Source: Cristatella mucedo
Lineage: Eukaryota; Bryozoa; Phylactolaemata; Cristatellidae
Assembly: GCA_009760855.2 (NCBI GenBank)
Contig: WPIO01000130.1
Location: 423,501 to 487,500 of the forward strand
Direction of reading: 5' to 3'
DNA length: 64,000 nucleotides
Under the pieces are notes generated by a model. The model saw nothing but the letters and a program-made list of their open reading frames with translations, made no database searches and had not been told where the DNA came from. Shown piece by piece: positions 11,838 through 23,800 of the stretch (position 1 is its first letter; each line of letters starts with the position of its first letter). A program made the position numbers and the translations under genes.

Positions 11838-14800
11838 ATCATATATATATATATCAGCAGAGTGAGCCAACTTTGACACGAACCCGTTTGTTTACCTGCA
11901 AATTGAACTCATTATCGACGGCCGGCGAAACGAAATCACCTCAAGAGCATGGAAGAATTTGTAACTTGAAGCCGTAAAATGAAAAAAAGTTGTCATTTAC
12001 TTGTAGTCTGATCGTCTTGTAATCTAAATGGCTTTTTCTTCGGGTATGCTTGTGTGCGGGAAGTGAGTTATTTTTGCACTTCCGAGTGAAAAAAGTGAAC
12101 TGTGGCAAGTTTAATTAGTGGTACAGGTTCATTAACAAGGCGGGCATTCGTTTTCAAACAACAATTCTCCGTTTTGACAGGGATAGATTCAGGTCAAAAA
12201 AGGGCTATGCTCGACAAATATATGGGCAACTATCTACGAAATAATGTGAGGCAATTAATGTGAGACAAACAATGGAGGAAGTCAATAAGTGCTTTAGAAA
12301 CTCGGAGTAACTTGACTTGTAAACCTTTCAGCTTTGCTAATCTGTTAATAATATCCCATGATTTCTTACACGTCTTTGCTAGTTTGCAAATAAAAAGTAA
12401 ATAGATACATTCAGGTAGCAATTACACCGAGGTTTTGTTCTTGCACATTACTAGCAGTCATTTAAAGTCAAGGCTTTTAAGTCCGGTTTTGAGTATGCGA
12501 ACGTAGTCTCGATTGCTCAAACACTATCACCCTTTCGCTGGAAAACCTGAGGTTTCAGGATCGTTCGTTGCTCGAGGTAAAAACTTGCTGAGGTAAAAAC
12601 AGTCTGACTATTGTAAACATGAACACTGCAACCGTAGTTGTATTTTGTAAACAATTGAACTTTTTGCAGCTGAATCTTGAGCTTTAGTGCTTAATGCTGA
12701 TTCTAAATCTATCTCATCTGTACACCATAATTTATTCGCAGTTTCGATTATTTCCAGGAGCTGTTAGTTCCATTGGTTATGCTAATAGAAGCTGGTGCCA
12801 AAGACAAGGAGCATAAAGTCTTGGGTGACAAAGCGACAAACTTGTACCACAAGTTGTGCAAGCTAAAGAAAGTAGGTTGAAGTGGAAGGCAGGCATCGGC
12901 CAGCTTTCTGCTGTCTGCTCATAGCATATACCATTCATGTCTTGCACGGCAGCCGTTGTTATATCGTTACCTGTGTATGTGTTTCTCACTGCTTTCCGGG
13001 ATGGTGACTCTTGTCTCTTACTTTGGGGATTGTGGGTTCAACTGGCGATAACCACATATCTATTTTTTTATATGTCTCGTCGGTGAGTTGTGTGCCATTT
13101 AAAGTTAGCAGCTGTTTCAGCTGCGATTTTTTTATTTTATATGTGGCATGATTGTAGCATGTCGGGTTTTATTATCCAACCAGCCGGTCTTGTTTTTTTT
13201 GAGGCTGCTATGCCAGAGACTATTTTCTGATTATCAGCTGCTGGTTATCATTCTTACTCACGTGCTCCCATTTTCTCGGCTCTTAGGTCAAGTCGTTGCC
13301 TGTGGAAGCCAAGTCTACTCTTCCCGAAAAGCTCAAGGAAATGATCGAACTTTCTACTCGCGGTAGGTGGCCAGCAAGTCGTGACATATGTACTGGTATG
13401 CTTTTATTGTTTACATTTGTATTTGTTAAGTATTATTAGCCGATTTAACAGCCTTATTTGTATAGTGGCAGAAGAGCCTTAACGGATATTGCCACCACTT
13501 TCAGTTGGCAATAAAGGAATTCCCACTGCATGATTCGAACCCACTACCCCGATCGTGATGAGCAAGCACCTAACTTGGGCTATCACTGCCATACGAAGAC
13601 TGTGTACATCTGGTGATGTTCTAATTAATAGACATATCGTAGTCCTATTTATTTACTGCTTTTCGACGTGTTGCACGGTTGGTCTTCATGTTAAGACGTA
13701 TTGGTCAGTTGATTGAACAGCCTCATTTATACTTTGGCTGTCATTTCTGCTTGCAGAGGGCAATAAATGATTACCTGCTGAAGGACTCGAACCCACAACC
13801 TGGATTGTGAAGTTCTAGCCCCTACCCCTGAGCTAAGACCCGGGGTTGGCCCTTACTTTGCAAGCTGTAGGGGAGAGCGTGTGACCATCGTCTACTTCTG
13901 GTTTCACGTTCTTTCACACCCCTAGATCAATCAAAACTGGAGGTGGAGTTGCTATGATCGTGCGCTCGAAATTCAACTTCAAGCCATTTGCGGTACCCTC
14001 GAAGCAGTCTTTTGAATCAATTGTCCTGGTCTCACCCGAAAACAAGCTACCGATAGTGGCAGTAGTCTATCGCCCACCAGGTACCAAATCCTCCTTTATC
14101 TCAGATTTCTCCGATCTCATTTCGATTCTGTGTGCAAGAAATCGATCCTTCCTCGTTATGGGTGATTTCAACGTTCACTTTGATAACTTATCTGACGCTT
14201 TCAGCACCGAATTTCGTACATTGACAGACTCATTATCTCTTGTGGCTCATGTGCATGGCCCTACCCACATCAAGGGTCACACACTCGACCAAATTTTCTC
14301 ATATAACTGCACTTTGTCATCACCAGTTATCACCAAATCCTGCTTATCTGACCACATGCTGATCTCATTTAATCTACACTGTGTGCCCGCCTCCTCCTCC
14401 TCCTCTAAAATCACACGTGAATCACGAAACCTCAAGACCCTTGACATCGATGCTGTCCGTGCGAGCATATCTGCTTCACCTTTGCTGCTCAGTCCTCCCT
14501 CCGATCTGTCATCACTGGTAGATTGCTACAACACGACACTAGCTGACACGCTCGACGAGTTTGCACCTTTGACAAAGCGCACTGTGCGCCCCCGCCCAGA
14601 CGGCCTATGGTTTACCACAGACATTAAACTAGCCAAGTCTACTAAACGAAAGCTTGAAAAGGCATACAAAAGATCCGGACTAACTGTCCATCGACAGGCA
14701 TATGAAGACTACTGTAGGTCGTACCAATCGATCCTAGCAAAGGCTAAGTCTAGCTTCTATAGAAACATTGTTGAATCACAGATGCACAATCCAAAAATGC

Positions 14801-17800
14801 TGATGTCGACAATAAACCATCTCCTCAACCGTTCCCAGGTTAGCTCCTTACCTGATGATCCTTGTGATGATCTAGCCGATCGCTTCTCTCGATTCTTTGT
14901 GCAGAAGATAGACAAAATCAGGGAATCCATCCCTGCGATGACAACCATCCCACTAGAATGCTGTTCCTCGGTTCCTGGCTGCGCCTCAATGTCTGCATTT
15001 AAACAGGTCACTAGTGATCTAGTCCTAAAGCTCGTATCTCAATCAAAGAAGACAACAAGTCCACTGGACCCTATTCCCACTGTCCTGCTCCTACGTTGCA
15101 TTGATCTGCTGCTGCCATGCATAACCAACATCATTAATATGTCATTAGCCTCAGGTCAGGTCCCAGCACCTTTCAAAAAAGCTGTAGTCAGGCCACTTCT
15201 CAAGAAAGCTACACTAGACCAAGAGAACTTAAGCAACTACCGCCCAGTCTCCCTTCTACCATTCCTATCAAAGACACTGGAACGGGTCGTGGCAGACCAG
15301 CTGAACTCGTATATCGAAACCTCACACCTTGCTAGTAAGTTCCAGTCTGGCTTTAGAGCTAATCACTCCACAGAGTCAGCATTGCTTCGGGTATACAACG
15401 ACCTACTTAGGAATGCAGACATGGGTAGAGTGTCTCTCTTCTTGTTTTGCTCGATCTTTCGGCAGCTTTTGATACCATCGATCACAAAGTACTTCTAGAG
15501 CGCCTCTCATCTCGCCTGGGCATCACTGGCACTGCTCTGCAGTGGTTCAGGTCCTATCTCAGTGGGAGACTCCAGAGTGTTGACGTGAATGGACAAAGAT
15601 CATCTGAAGTACCTCTAAAATATGGAGTACCTCAGGGCTCTGTGCTAGGTCCGGTCCTTTTCACCGTTTATACTCTCCCTCTTGCTGATGTGATTGCCAA
15701 GCACAATCTAGGCTTTCACTTCTATGCGGATGACACTCAGTTGTACCTTTGCTTTGATCCCTCCCAGCCTTCGAGCACCTCAAATTCTCTCAACTCACTT
15801 GCTGCATGCATTGATGACATCCGATCATGGATGGCAGCAAATTTTCTAAAACTAAACGATGATAAAACTAACTTACTAGTTATGGGCAAACCTAGTGTTA
15901 TTCAGAAATTGGAAAGGCTGACTTTCAAAATTGGCTCTGCCAGCATATCTCCAGTTGCATCAGCTCGAAATCTAGGTGTCATATTCCAAAGCGACCTCTC
16001 GTTAGACGACCACATCAGCTCCACAGTCAAATCAGCCTATTTTCAGCTTCATAACATTGCTAAAATTAGGGCTTGTTTAGATAAGGATACCACGTGCAAG
16101 TTGGTCCATGCATTCGTGACATCTCGTCTCGACTTCTGCAACTCACTGCTTACTGGCCTACCAGCATGTGCGATCAGGCGATTGCAGCTGGTGCAAAACT
16201 CGGCAGCTAGGCTTGTCTGTCGTGAGCGTCGCAGTTGCCACATTACTCCACTTCTCGCCGACCTGCACTGGTTACCAGTCAAGCAACGGATTGACTTCAA
16301 GGTTTTGTCGCTCACTTTTAGGTCTCTTCATTCTATGGCCCCAGCCTATCTTTCAGAGATACTACCCCATCAGGCAAAGCATCGTACCACTCGCTTTTCG
16401 GAATCCAACAGTCTAGAAATACCTCGTACAAACCTTAAATCCTTTGGAGACCGTGCATTTAGCTCGTATGCTCCCTCAGCCTGGAACTCCCTCCCGACCT
16501 GCATCAGAACATCCCCTGACCTGACCACATTTAAAAGAAACTTAAAAACATACCTATTTAGGACAGCATTTAGTGGGTCCTTGTGATTCGTCCTCGATGT
16601 GCTTATGCATGCTGACACTGTTCATGCTGCCACTAACCACATTTGCATGCTGACCCAGTGCATGTAACCCCTAACCATGTTATTCATTTTGTTTGTTTTT
16701 CAAGCACGATTTTACTTACTATTCTATTGCGTATCACTTTGCAGCAAATGTAAAGCGCCTAGAAAGAGATTAAGTTCTCTGAGGGCGCTTTATCAAGTGC
16801 AATATTATTATTATTATTATTATTACTTATTTAGCAAGCAGGTCTCTAGTTCTTTTTAGCCATTGCATAATGGAAGTTTGAGTTTATGCAATTCGTCCAG
16901 TCTTCTTCCTTGTTTGCATGTGACCATTATAAGTTAGTTGATATTTTCTTTCGTTTCTTTTTAGTGGCTGGTGTTCCCTTAGCACTGGAGGTTGGCAGTG
17001 GCTGTAACTTCTTGGTAGGTAGCCAAACGGCATTCGAGTGGTCCTTCTTCTCTATGCAATCTTGTTTTTTTTATTGGCTTGATGCTCAATCAATTGTTTA
17101 GGCTCCTATTAGGCTTTGATTTCCTTTTTTTTTTTTTAGCTCCGTGCTGCATCAGCCCGTGAAGACGGTGCAACCACCACCAGCACGCAACAGTCTGTGG
17201 TTAGTTCAGCCACCTCCTATTGATCTTAACTTGAATGATTGTTGCATGTACCGAACCCGGGTTAACTCACGGTGTTCATATTTTGTGTCACTTCTGGAAA
17301 CAAAGGACTTTTCTTTTAGCTTGAAGCCGGTCGAACGAGTAGTGCTTTGGTTGAGATCGTGAAAGAAGCTCTGAACGAGTTTTTAACTCACAGGTGAGAG
17401 CGAGTTTTTGTTCACTGTGCTGTTTTGTCTCGGTCGTCACTTTGTTTTGTTTACCTATATTTTCGTTGCAGAGAAAGTCGATTGAGTCACTTCATTTTCC
17501 AACATATGTTTGAAAGGCACCCGGTGAGTGCTCCTACTCTGGCTATGCTAGTACGCGACAAATAGGTCCCTCCCATTAGGGCCCAGACAAATAGGGCGCA
17601 CCACGTAGTTCTCGAGACTATTTGGCCCCGGGACGAATGGGTGCTGGACGTTTAGGTCCCTAAAAAAAATTATCATTAACTTTACATTGATTAAAAGCAC
17701 ATTAGCAACACAACGAAATTAAATCCCTTCATAGTTGTATTATAATAGTAATTCATGTAATATTTTATATTAGTTATTGTATTGTGTTATATGTTACTTC

Positions 17801-20800
17801 TGTGCATTTCACCCCTAACCATGTTATTCTTGTTGTTTATCGAGCATGATACCACTAGCCATTTGATTGTGCTTCCTTTGCAGCAAATGTGAAGTGCCTA
17901 GAAGATTAAGATAGAGATTGAGTTCCCTGAGGGTGCTATATCAAACGCATTATTATTTCTAACATTTATTATGATATGCATTTATCGTGTGTTAATGTCA
18001 TTACGTATTGTAAGTTCTTATTTCACTAGAAAGTTGTGAGATAGATCTCGAAGATAGTCAATGATTTTTCACTCTGCATACGTACAGACAACGTTCAATA
18101 TACGGTCGTGCCACGTACTGTTCGTACTGTAGATCTCGGCTTTTCTAAATTTATCTCAACATCGATGAAACGCCAAATTGATGGGCAGAAATGGATGTGC
18201 AGCTTCTGCGTGGTTTTTGTTCGATCTTGATCGTTGAGGACCCGGTCGTAAACAGTCCAGGGTTGTGGTGGATATTCTGCCTGTTGACGACATCGATTTA
18301 TTCCGAAAGGTCTTTCAATATAATTATCCTCTAAAAACCATGTCAGCATTTGTTGTAATTCATTTAGAAGTGTTTCAGATGTAGCATTGAAAGCATCCTC
18401 TAAACCGACAATGGGAACACATGCTCAAGACAAGATCGTTGTAGCCTGAACAGAAAATGCCGGTTCAGTAGTATACCACTGAAACAAGCCTACATCCGCC
18501 AAGTGTCGTCTAAAGCTCTTCATTAGATGAAATAGACATCCTTAGAACTCTGCAGGTGGAAACGCTTTGTAATTAGTATTGATGACTAGCTTACCAAAAT
18601 CGATTGAAAAGAAGCTAATGATTGAACTGAGGCCAGACTTCTTTAAGAGGGTAAAGAAGAGTGTGTGATATGTGCATTATTGTTGGTTTGGAAAAATATT
18701 ATAGAAAACCGGAAAACATAATTCTCACACTTAGACAAAATACCTTAAACTTGTTCAAAATGAGGTGGCGATAGGCTAAACGTTCCATCTATGAACACAT
18801 CTGCCATCTGACGACTCCAAGCTCTATAGCTGTTTCGACCAAAAAGAAGAGTCCTATTAGGATCATTTGGGCCGGTTTCTCTCTGCAGAAACAGCGCATC
18901 CTGGCCCTCCCTTCTTTTATTTTTATTTTTTTAACTTGTAATCTGGAGTTCTGCCAAATCATTTGGTGCCGGTGGAGCCATCGCATTTAGGTTTCCAACT
19001 CATTGATGATCTTTCATGTTTTCATTCTTGTTTGGCATCTGCCCGATTGTTACTTGTTCAATATTGTGAATGAAATTGTTCATGATCTGAGAATGCCGTT
19101 CCGTTGTCTCTCCCGAGGCATTGCTTCCGAGCGTATGAAAGCCACTGTGTACAATTATGGCTTCATTAAATCCATATGAAGTCTGCCTTTGCATTCATTA
19201 TTTTGATTATGGCATGTCTAGAACTAACCGTTACCATCTACATTATACTCGTATAATGTAAATAGGAAACTTGTAAATAGGAAACTCATCGTGCAACTTA
19301 TAGCATGAGATTATAAAAAATGTTGTAAATGTGCTAACATTCAAAAGCATTATTCGACCGAAACTTCTCCATGAAATAATATTCTTATATTCAACATAGT
19401 TATTTAGAGTTCAATTTCTGTTTCTGGTTAAAGATCAAACAGCTTTCAATCTTTTTCATCATTATCGTCAATGGTACCTGTTAGCATTATGCATGATAAA
19501 ACTTGACTTACTAGTTATGGGCAAACCCAGTGTAATCCAGAGATTGGAAAGGCTGACTCTCAAAATTGGCTCTGCCAGCATATCTCCAGTTGAATCATCT
19601 CGAAATCTAGGTGTCATATTTCAAAGCGACCTCTCGTTAGACGACCATATCAGCTCCACAGTCTAATCCGCCTATTTTCAGCTTCATAACATTGCTAAAA
19701 TTCGGGCTTGTTTAGATAAAGATACCACGTCCAAGTTGGTCCATGCATTCGTGACATCCCGTCTCGACTTCTGCAACTCACTGCTTACTGGCCTACCAGC
19801 ATGTGCGATCAGGCGATTGCAGCTGGTGCAAAACTCCGCAGCTAGGCTTGTCTGTCGTGAGCATCGCAGTTGCCACATTACTCCACTTCTCACCGACCTG
19901 CACTGGCTACCAGTCAAGCAACGGATTGACTTCAAGGTTTTGTCACTAACTTTTAGGTCCCTTCATTCTATGACTCCAGCCTATCTGTCAGATATACTAC
20001 CCCATCAGGCCAAGCATCGTACCACCTGCTTTTCGGAATTTAACAGTCTAGAAATACCTCATACAAACCTTAAATCCTTTGGAGACCGTGCATTTAGTTC
20101 GTATGCTCCCAAAGCCTGGAACTCCCTCCCGACCTGCGTCAGAACATCCCTTGACCTGACCACATTTAAAAGGAACCTAAAAACACACCTATTTAGGACA
20201 GCATTTAGTGAGTCCCTGTGATTCGTCCTTAATGTGCCTATGCGTGCTGACACTGTGCATGCTGCCACTAACCAGATTTGCATGCTGACCCTGTGCATGT
20301 CACCCCTAACCATATTATTCATTTTGTTTGTTTTTCAAGCATGATTTTACTTACCATTCAATTGCATTTCACTTTACAGCAAATGTAAAGCGCCTAGAGA
20401 GAGATTAAGTTCTCTGAGGGTGCTTTATCAAGTGAATTATTATTATTATTATTATTATTATGAAATCAATAGCAATCTGTAACCTTCACATTAGACTGTT
20501 CTTATTATCTTTCATCTATCATTTTTAAGTTCTTTGAATTATAGCAATTAGAATGAAATACCACAGTCATTATGTAACTGCTGTGGAACCTAAACATTCA
20601 GTATGCAGTTGTCCCAGGACCTATTTGTCCGGGACCTAATTGGTGGGACCTATATGTCATGCTTAGGTCTGTGCTGCTGCCAAATGCTTGCAGTCGGTTT
20701 TATATGCTGCCAGTTTGCCAGGCTTAAATTTTTAAATACTTCTTGTAGGAGATGTTCTGGCCACTGCATCGTTTGCTGATAGAGTGTGCCTCATCTTCCG

Positions 20801-23800
20801 ATGTGCGCATATTCTGTCGGGTAAGTTAGACCTGATGGTGTTGTTGAGTTATCGTGATCTCTGTCGTTGGTCGTTGTGTGCTTGTAGTTGTTCTACATTG
20901 GGCTATAAGTAGGTCTTGCACTAATTTTGTTGGTTGTACAGCTCGAGGTTTGCGTGCATCTCAGTCTGTGGAACAAAACGATAAAGAAAGCGACACTTGC
21001 CGGATGTTAGGGTATTCGTCATTGCCGAAGCACACTAGCATGCTTTAGAAATAAGTCCGTCGGTAGTGAGCTCCAGTCTTAAAGAGCATGGAAGGCACGG
21101 TTACCAAAGGATTTGAGGTTGTTTAGAGGCACTACGGAACGACCTAAGTCAGGCGAACCGAACTGGTGGTACGGTGCTAAGCATGATTGCTACAACAATG
21201 TCTGCCGTCCTAACCCTGCAGCCAGCTCATAAGTTAGTTTTATTCTCTTTCTTCGGCTCTCTAGTCGCCTAGGATAAGGATGGTGCTTGTCACCTGCAGC
21301 TGTGATGTGGTTGAGTGCTTGTGTATTGCTGCCACTCACTCATTTCGCGATCTGCCCTCGAAGGTCTATAAGTCTCCACAAATTAAATAAAGCCAGGCTT
21401 CTGGCTAGATCATTACGGCAAGCTTCGGGATTGGATGAGGGCAGCAGGCAGCTGTTTTGCTAAAAAGTACTACTGTTCTTCCCATTGAAAAACTAACCAT
21501 TTGTAATTCAGTAAATGCTCGGCCATAAATATGAGTTTCATCAGTGTTGCTGCCTCCAAAAAGGAGCTCGCGATCACTAGAGTAAATGTTGTGTGAATAA
21601 GGGAAAGTTGGTCAAATAATCGATTTTTTTTCTTAAGAGGCCTTTCAAACGACAAACATGTTAGGAATTGAATCCGAAGTTTTGATTGTTTCCACCTAAA
21701 CGAAAGCATTAAAAATGATTATGCAAACCACGGCTAACCTGGAAATTAATTAGAAGCAAACCAGAAAGAGCATATCTATAGCTAAAAATTTACAGATCTC
21801 AGCATCATATGCGGCTTGTTATTCAACTTGTTGAACCTTACCAAATCGGGGTACATGTTCGCAGCTTGTTGAGGTGCTTGATTTCGACTTTCATACAGCT
21901 TTTTTTACAATTTAGCTTTGTGCCTCATAAATTGCATTACTCAGCCAATATTGCAAATGTTAGCCCAGCTCAGCGTTGGCAAACTCTCACCAACTCAAAA
22001 GTTAATTCGCTTTATCAAGCCGTGATCTGGTTTCATCCGACCAGTTCAAAAAAAGTAGAATCTTGCTCAACTTTAGTGGCACTCATCGCAATCCTGAGAT
22101 TGGCATGGTTCAATAGCAACTTTGCCGGTATGTGGGTCGAACCGTGGGGCAGCTGAAATAAGATAGCCAAAAGACAACTGTTGTACAGCTAGAGGTATCT
22201 TAATTAGTTATGTATTCAGAAAAGCCACTGTTTCACACCATAGTAGTAGGAATAACTGTTTCTTGCCTTGTGCATCTTACTTCGAAAAATGCCGATGTCT
22301 TCGTCTCTTGTAAGTCCAATTGCATAGCAAGTCATTTCTTGGACTTATTGCAGACTCAGGCATGGTCGCTGCTATCATTGCTACTCCAGAGGAGTCTTGT
22401 AAGTATGCATATGCTGCTGTTTTACTACTAACACCACCAACCCAGCTGACATGCCTACCATTGAGGCCTGTTATTTGCTAACATGCCTGTTGAATTTCTG
22501 CCCCCTCAAGATTTGCTTTGTGTTCCACAGCAGCGGAACTGCTTCTTCTGTCTTAGGTATCAACTATTGGTAAATCGGAATGGACCACATTTGTAACTCA
22601 CACTCAGGAAGTTATTGAAAAGGTAATTTTCATTGGTTTGTTGTCTAGCTTTGTTTGCTTGCAGTTTTACTGTTTTTGTTCAATCCTTGTAACACTATAC
22701 TTTTAGGTTGTAACCGAGGTATCACATGCCAAGAATTTCAAGCCTCGTTACGTACAAGAATTTGTAAATGCTCTCGTCAGGGCACATGCTGCAGATCCGT
22801 TATCGGTGAGTCTTTATGTACTGCAGTTCATTTTTTATGGTAAATTAAATTGCAGTAGTGAGCAAATTATATGTCATTTAGGTTTACATAGTTATTCTTC
22901 TCCTGATGAACGAAATGTCCCGGATACTGTCATTCTACTGTGGCTGCCCTTCTTGATTATGCTAATGGAATCGATGTAGAATTTTACGAAAGTGATGTGT
23001 TTATTGGCTCGTATCTTGCTGGTAGATTGCAGGCTGCACTGATCCTTGGTGTGCTCATTGGACTATGCCAGTTCAAAGTCTGCTACTTTTCTCAATTTTC
23101 ATTTATTAGTGCCTGCTTGAGTGAGCAAGATGCACCTATGATATCGCTTTGTTTTTTGTGGGGTGGTGCTTAGCTATCCTTATCAATCTAAAGCATCGGA
23201 TAAAAACATTCAATGTGACAGTTACCATAGCAAATTTGTTTTGCTGTAGGTCACTTACGTGGGCTGAGTTTCTTAAGTAGCGTGATTCTACAACCCCAAC
23301 AACTTTTAATATAGTCAATCAAAAACAATTAAGAACATCAAGATGCCATCTTGATTTGTTGACCTGCTGATGATTGACGATGGTAAAGTTTAATCATCAA
23401 ATGTTAGCAATGGAGATGTCTTTGGAAAGTGCTCGATTTTTTTCATTTTTACTGCTTGTCGCCACTTTATTGCAATCCCAAAATTGGGAGCCACATCATT
23501 AACTTTTCGCTAAAGTCGACTCCTGGATGCTACCTAACTAGTCCTCTCTTGATAGGTCCTGCCAAGAGAGGATCCATTAGAGCTCTGCTTAGCACTTAGC
23601 ATAGTCGTAGGATTAGGCTAAACACATTGAGAGAATTGGCCGTTTGACCTCATTCGGGTAAGCATGCAATTGCTTCAAAATTTATGAGTGGTCAATATAC
23701 TCACGGGTCTTTTGTATGACATCCTATGAGAACCAAAGCTGTATCCAGTCACCTTCTGCAAGAGAAAACTCGTTGCAAGAGAAGCAATAACCACGAGTTA

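Larger units (their letters stand above)
17553..20657 (-). mobile_element. Mutator-like (MULE) DNA transposon, decayed, with terminal inverted repeats
   Basis: Fills most of MYBBP1A intron 15. Left end GACAAATAGGTCCCTCCCATTAGGG (near 17556) and right end, reverse-complemented, GACATATAGGTCCCACCAATTAGG (near 20657) form imperfect inverted repeats of about 50 bases. Minus-strand protein pieces match MULE transposases: GCLFHLMKSFRRHLADVGLF (about 18500-18550) and, at 18095-18349, WTVYDRVLNDQDRTKTTQ followed by IWRFIDVEI, equivalent to the usual W-V-RTNN-EGWH region. Stops and frameshifts show it is dead. A LINE tail and a longer LINE copy sit inside it. Confidence 0.7.

Noticed and set aside
11654-11977. 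Open frames of repeated Val-Cys and Ile-Tyr
   Set aside because: Microsatellite translations (GT and TA repeats).
12741-12757. CGCAG acceptor upstream of MYBBP1A exon 10
   Set aside because: It gives the wrong phase after exon 9; TTTCCAG 16 bases later keeps frame and aligns MLELLVPLV with the family.
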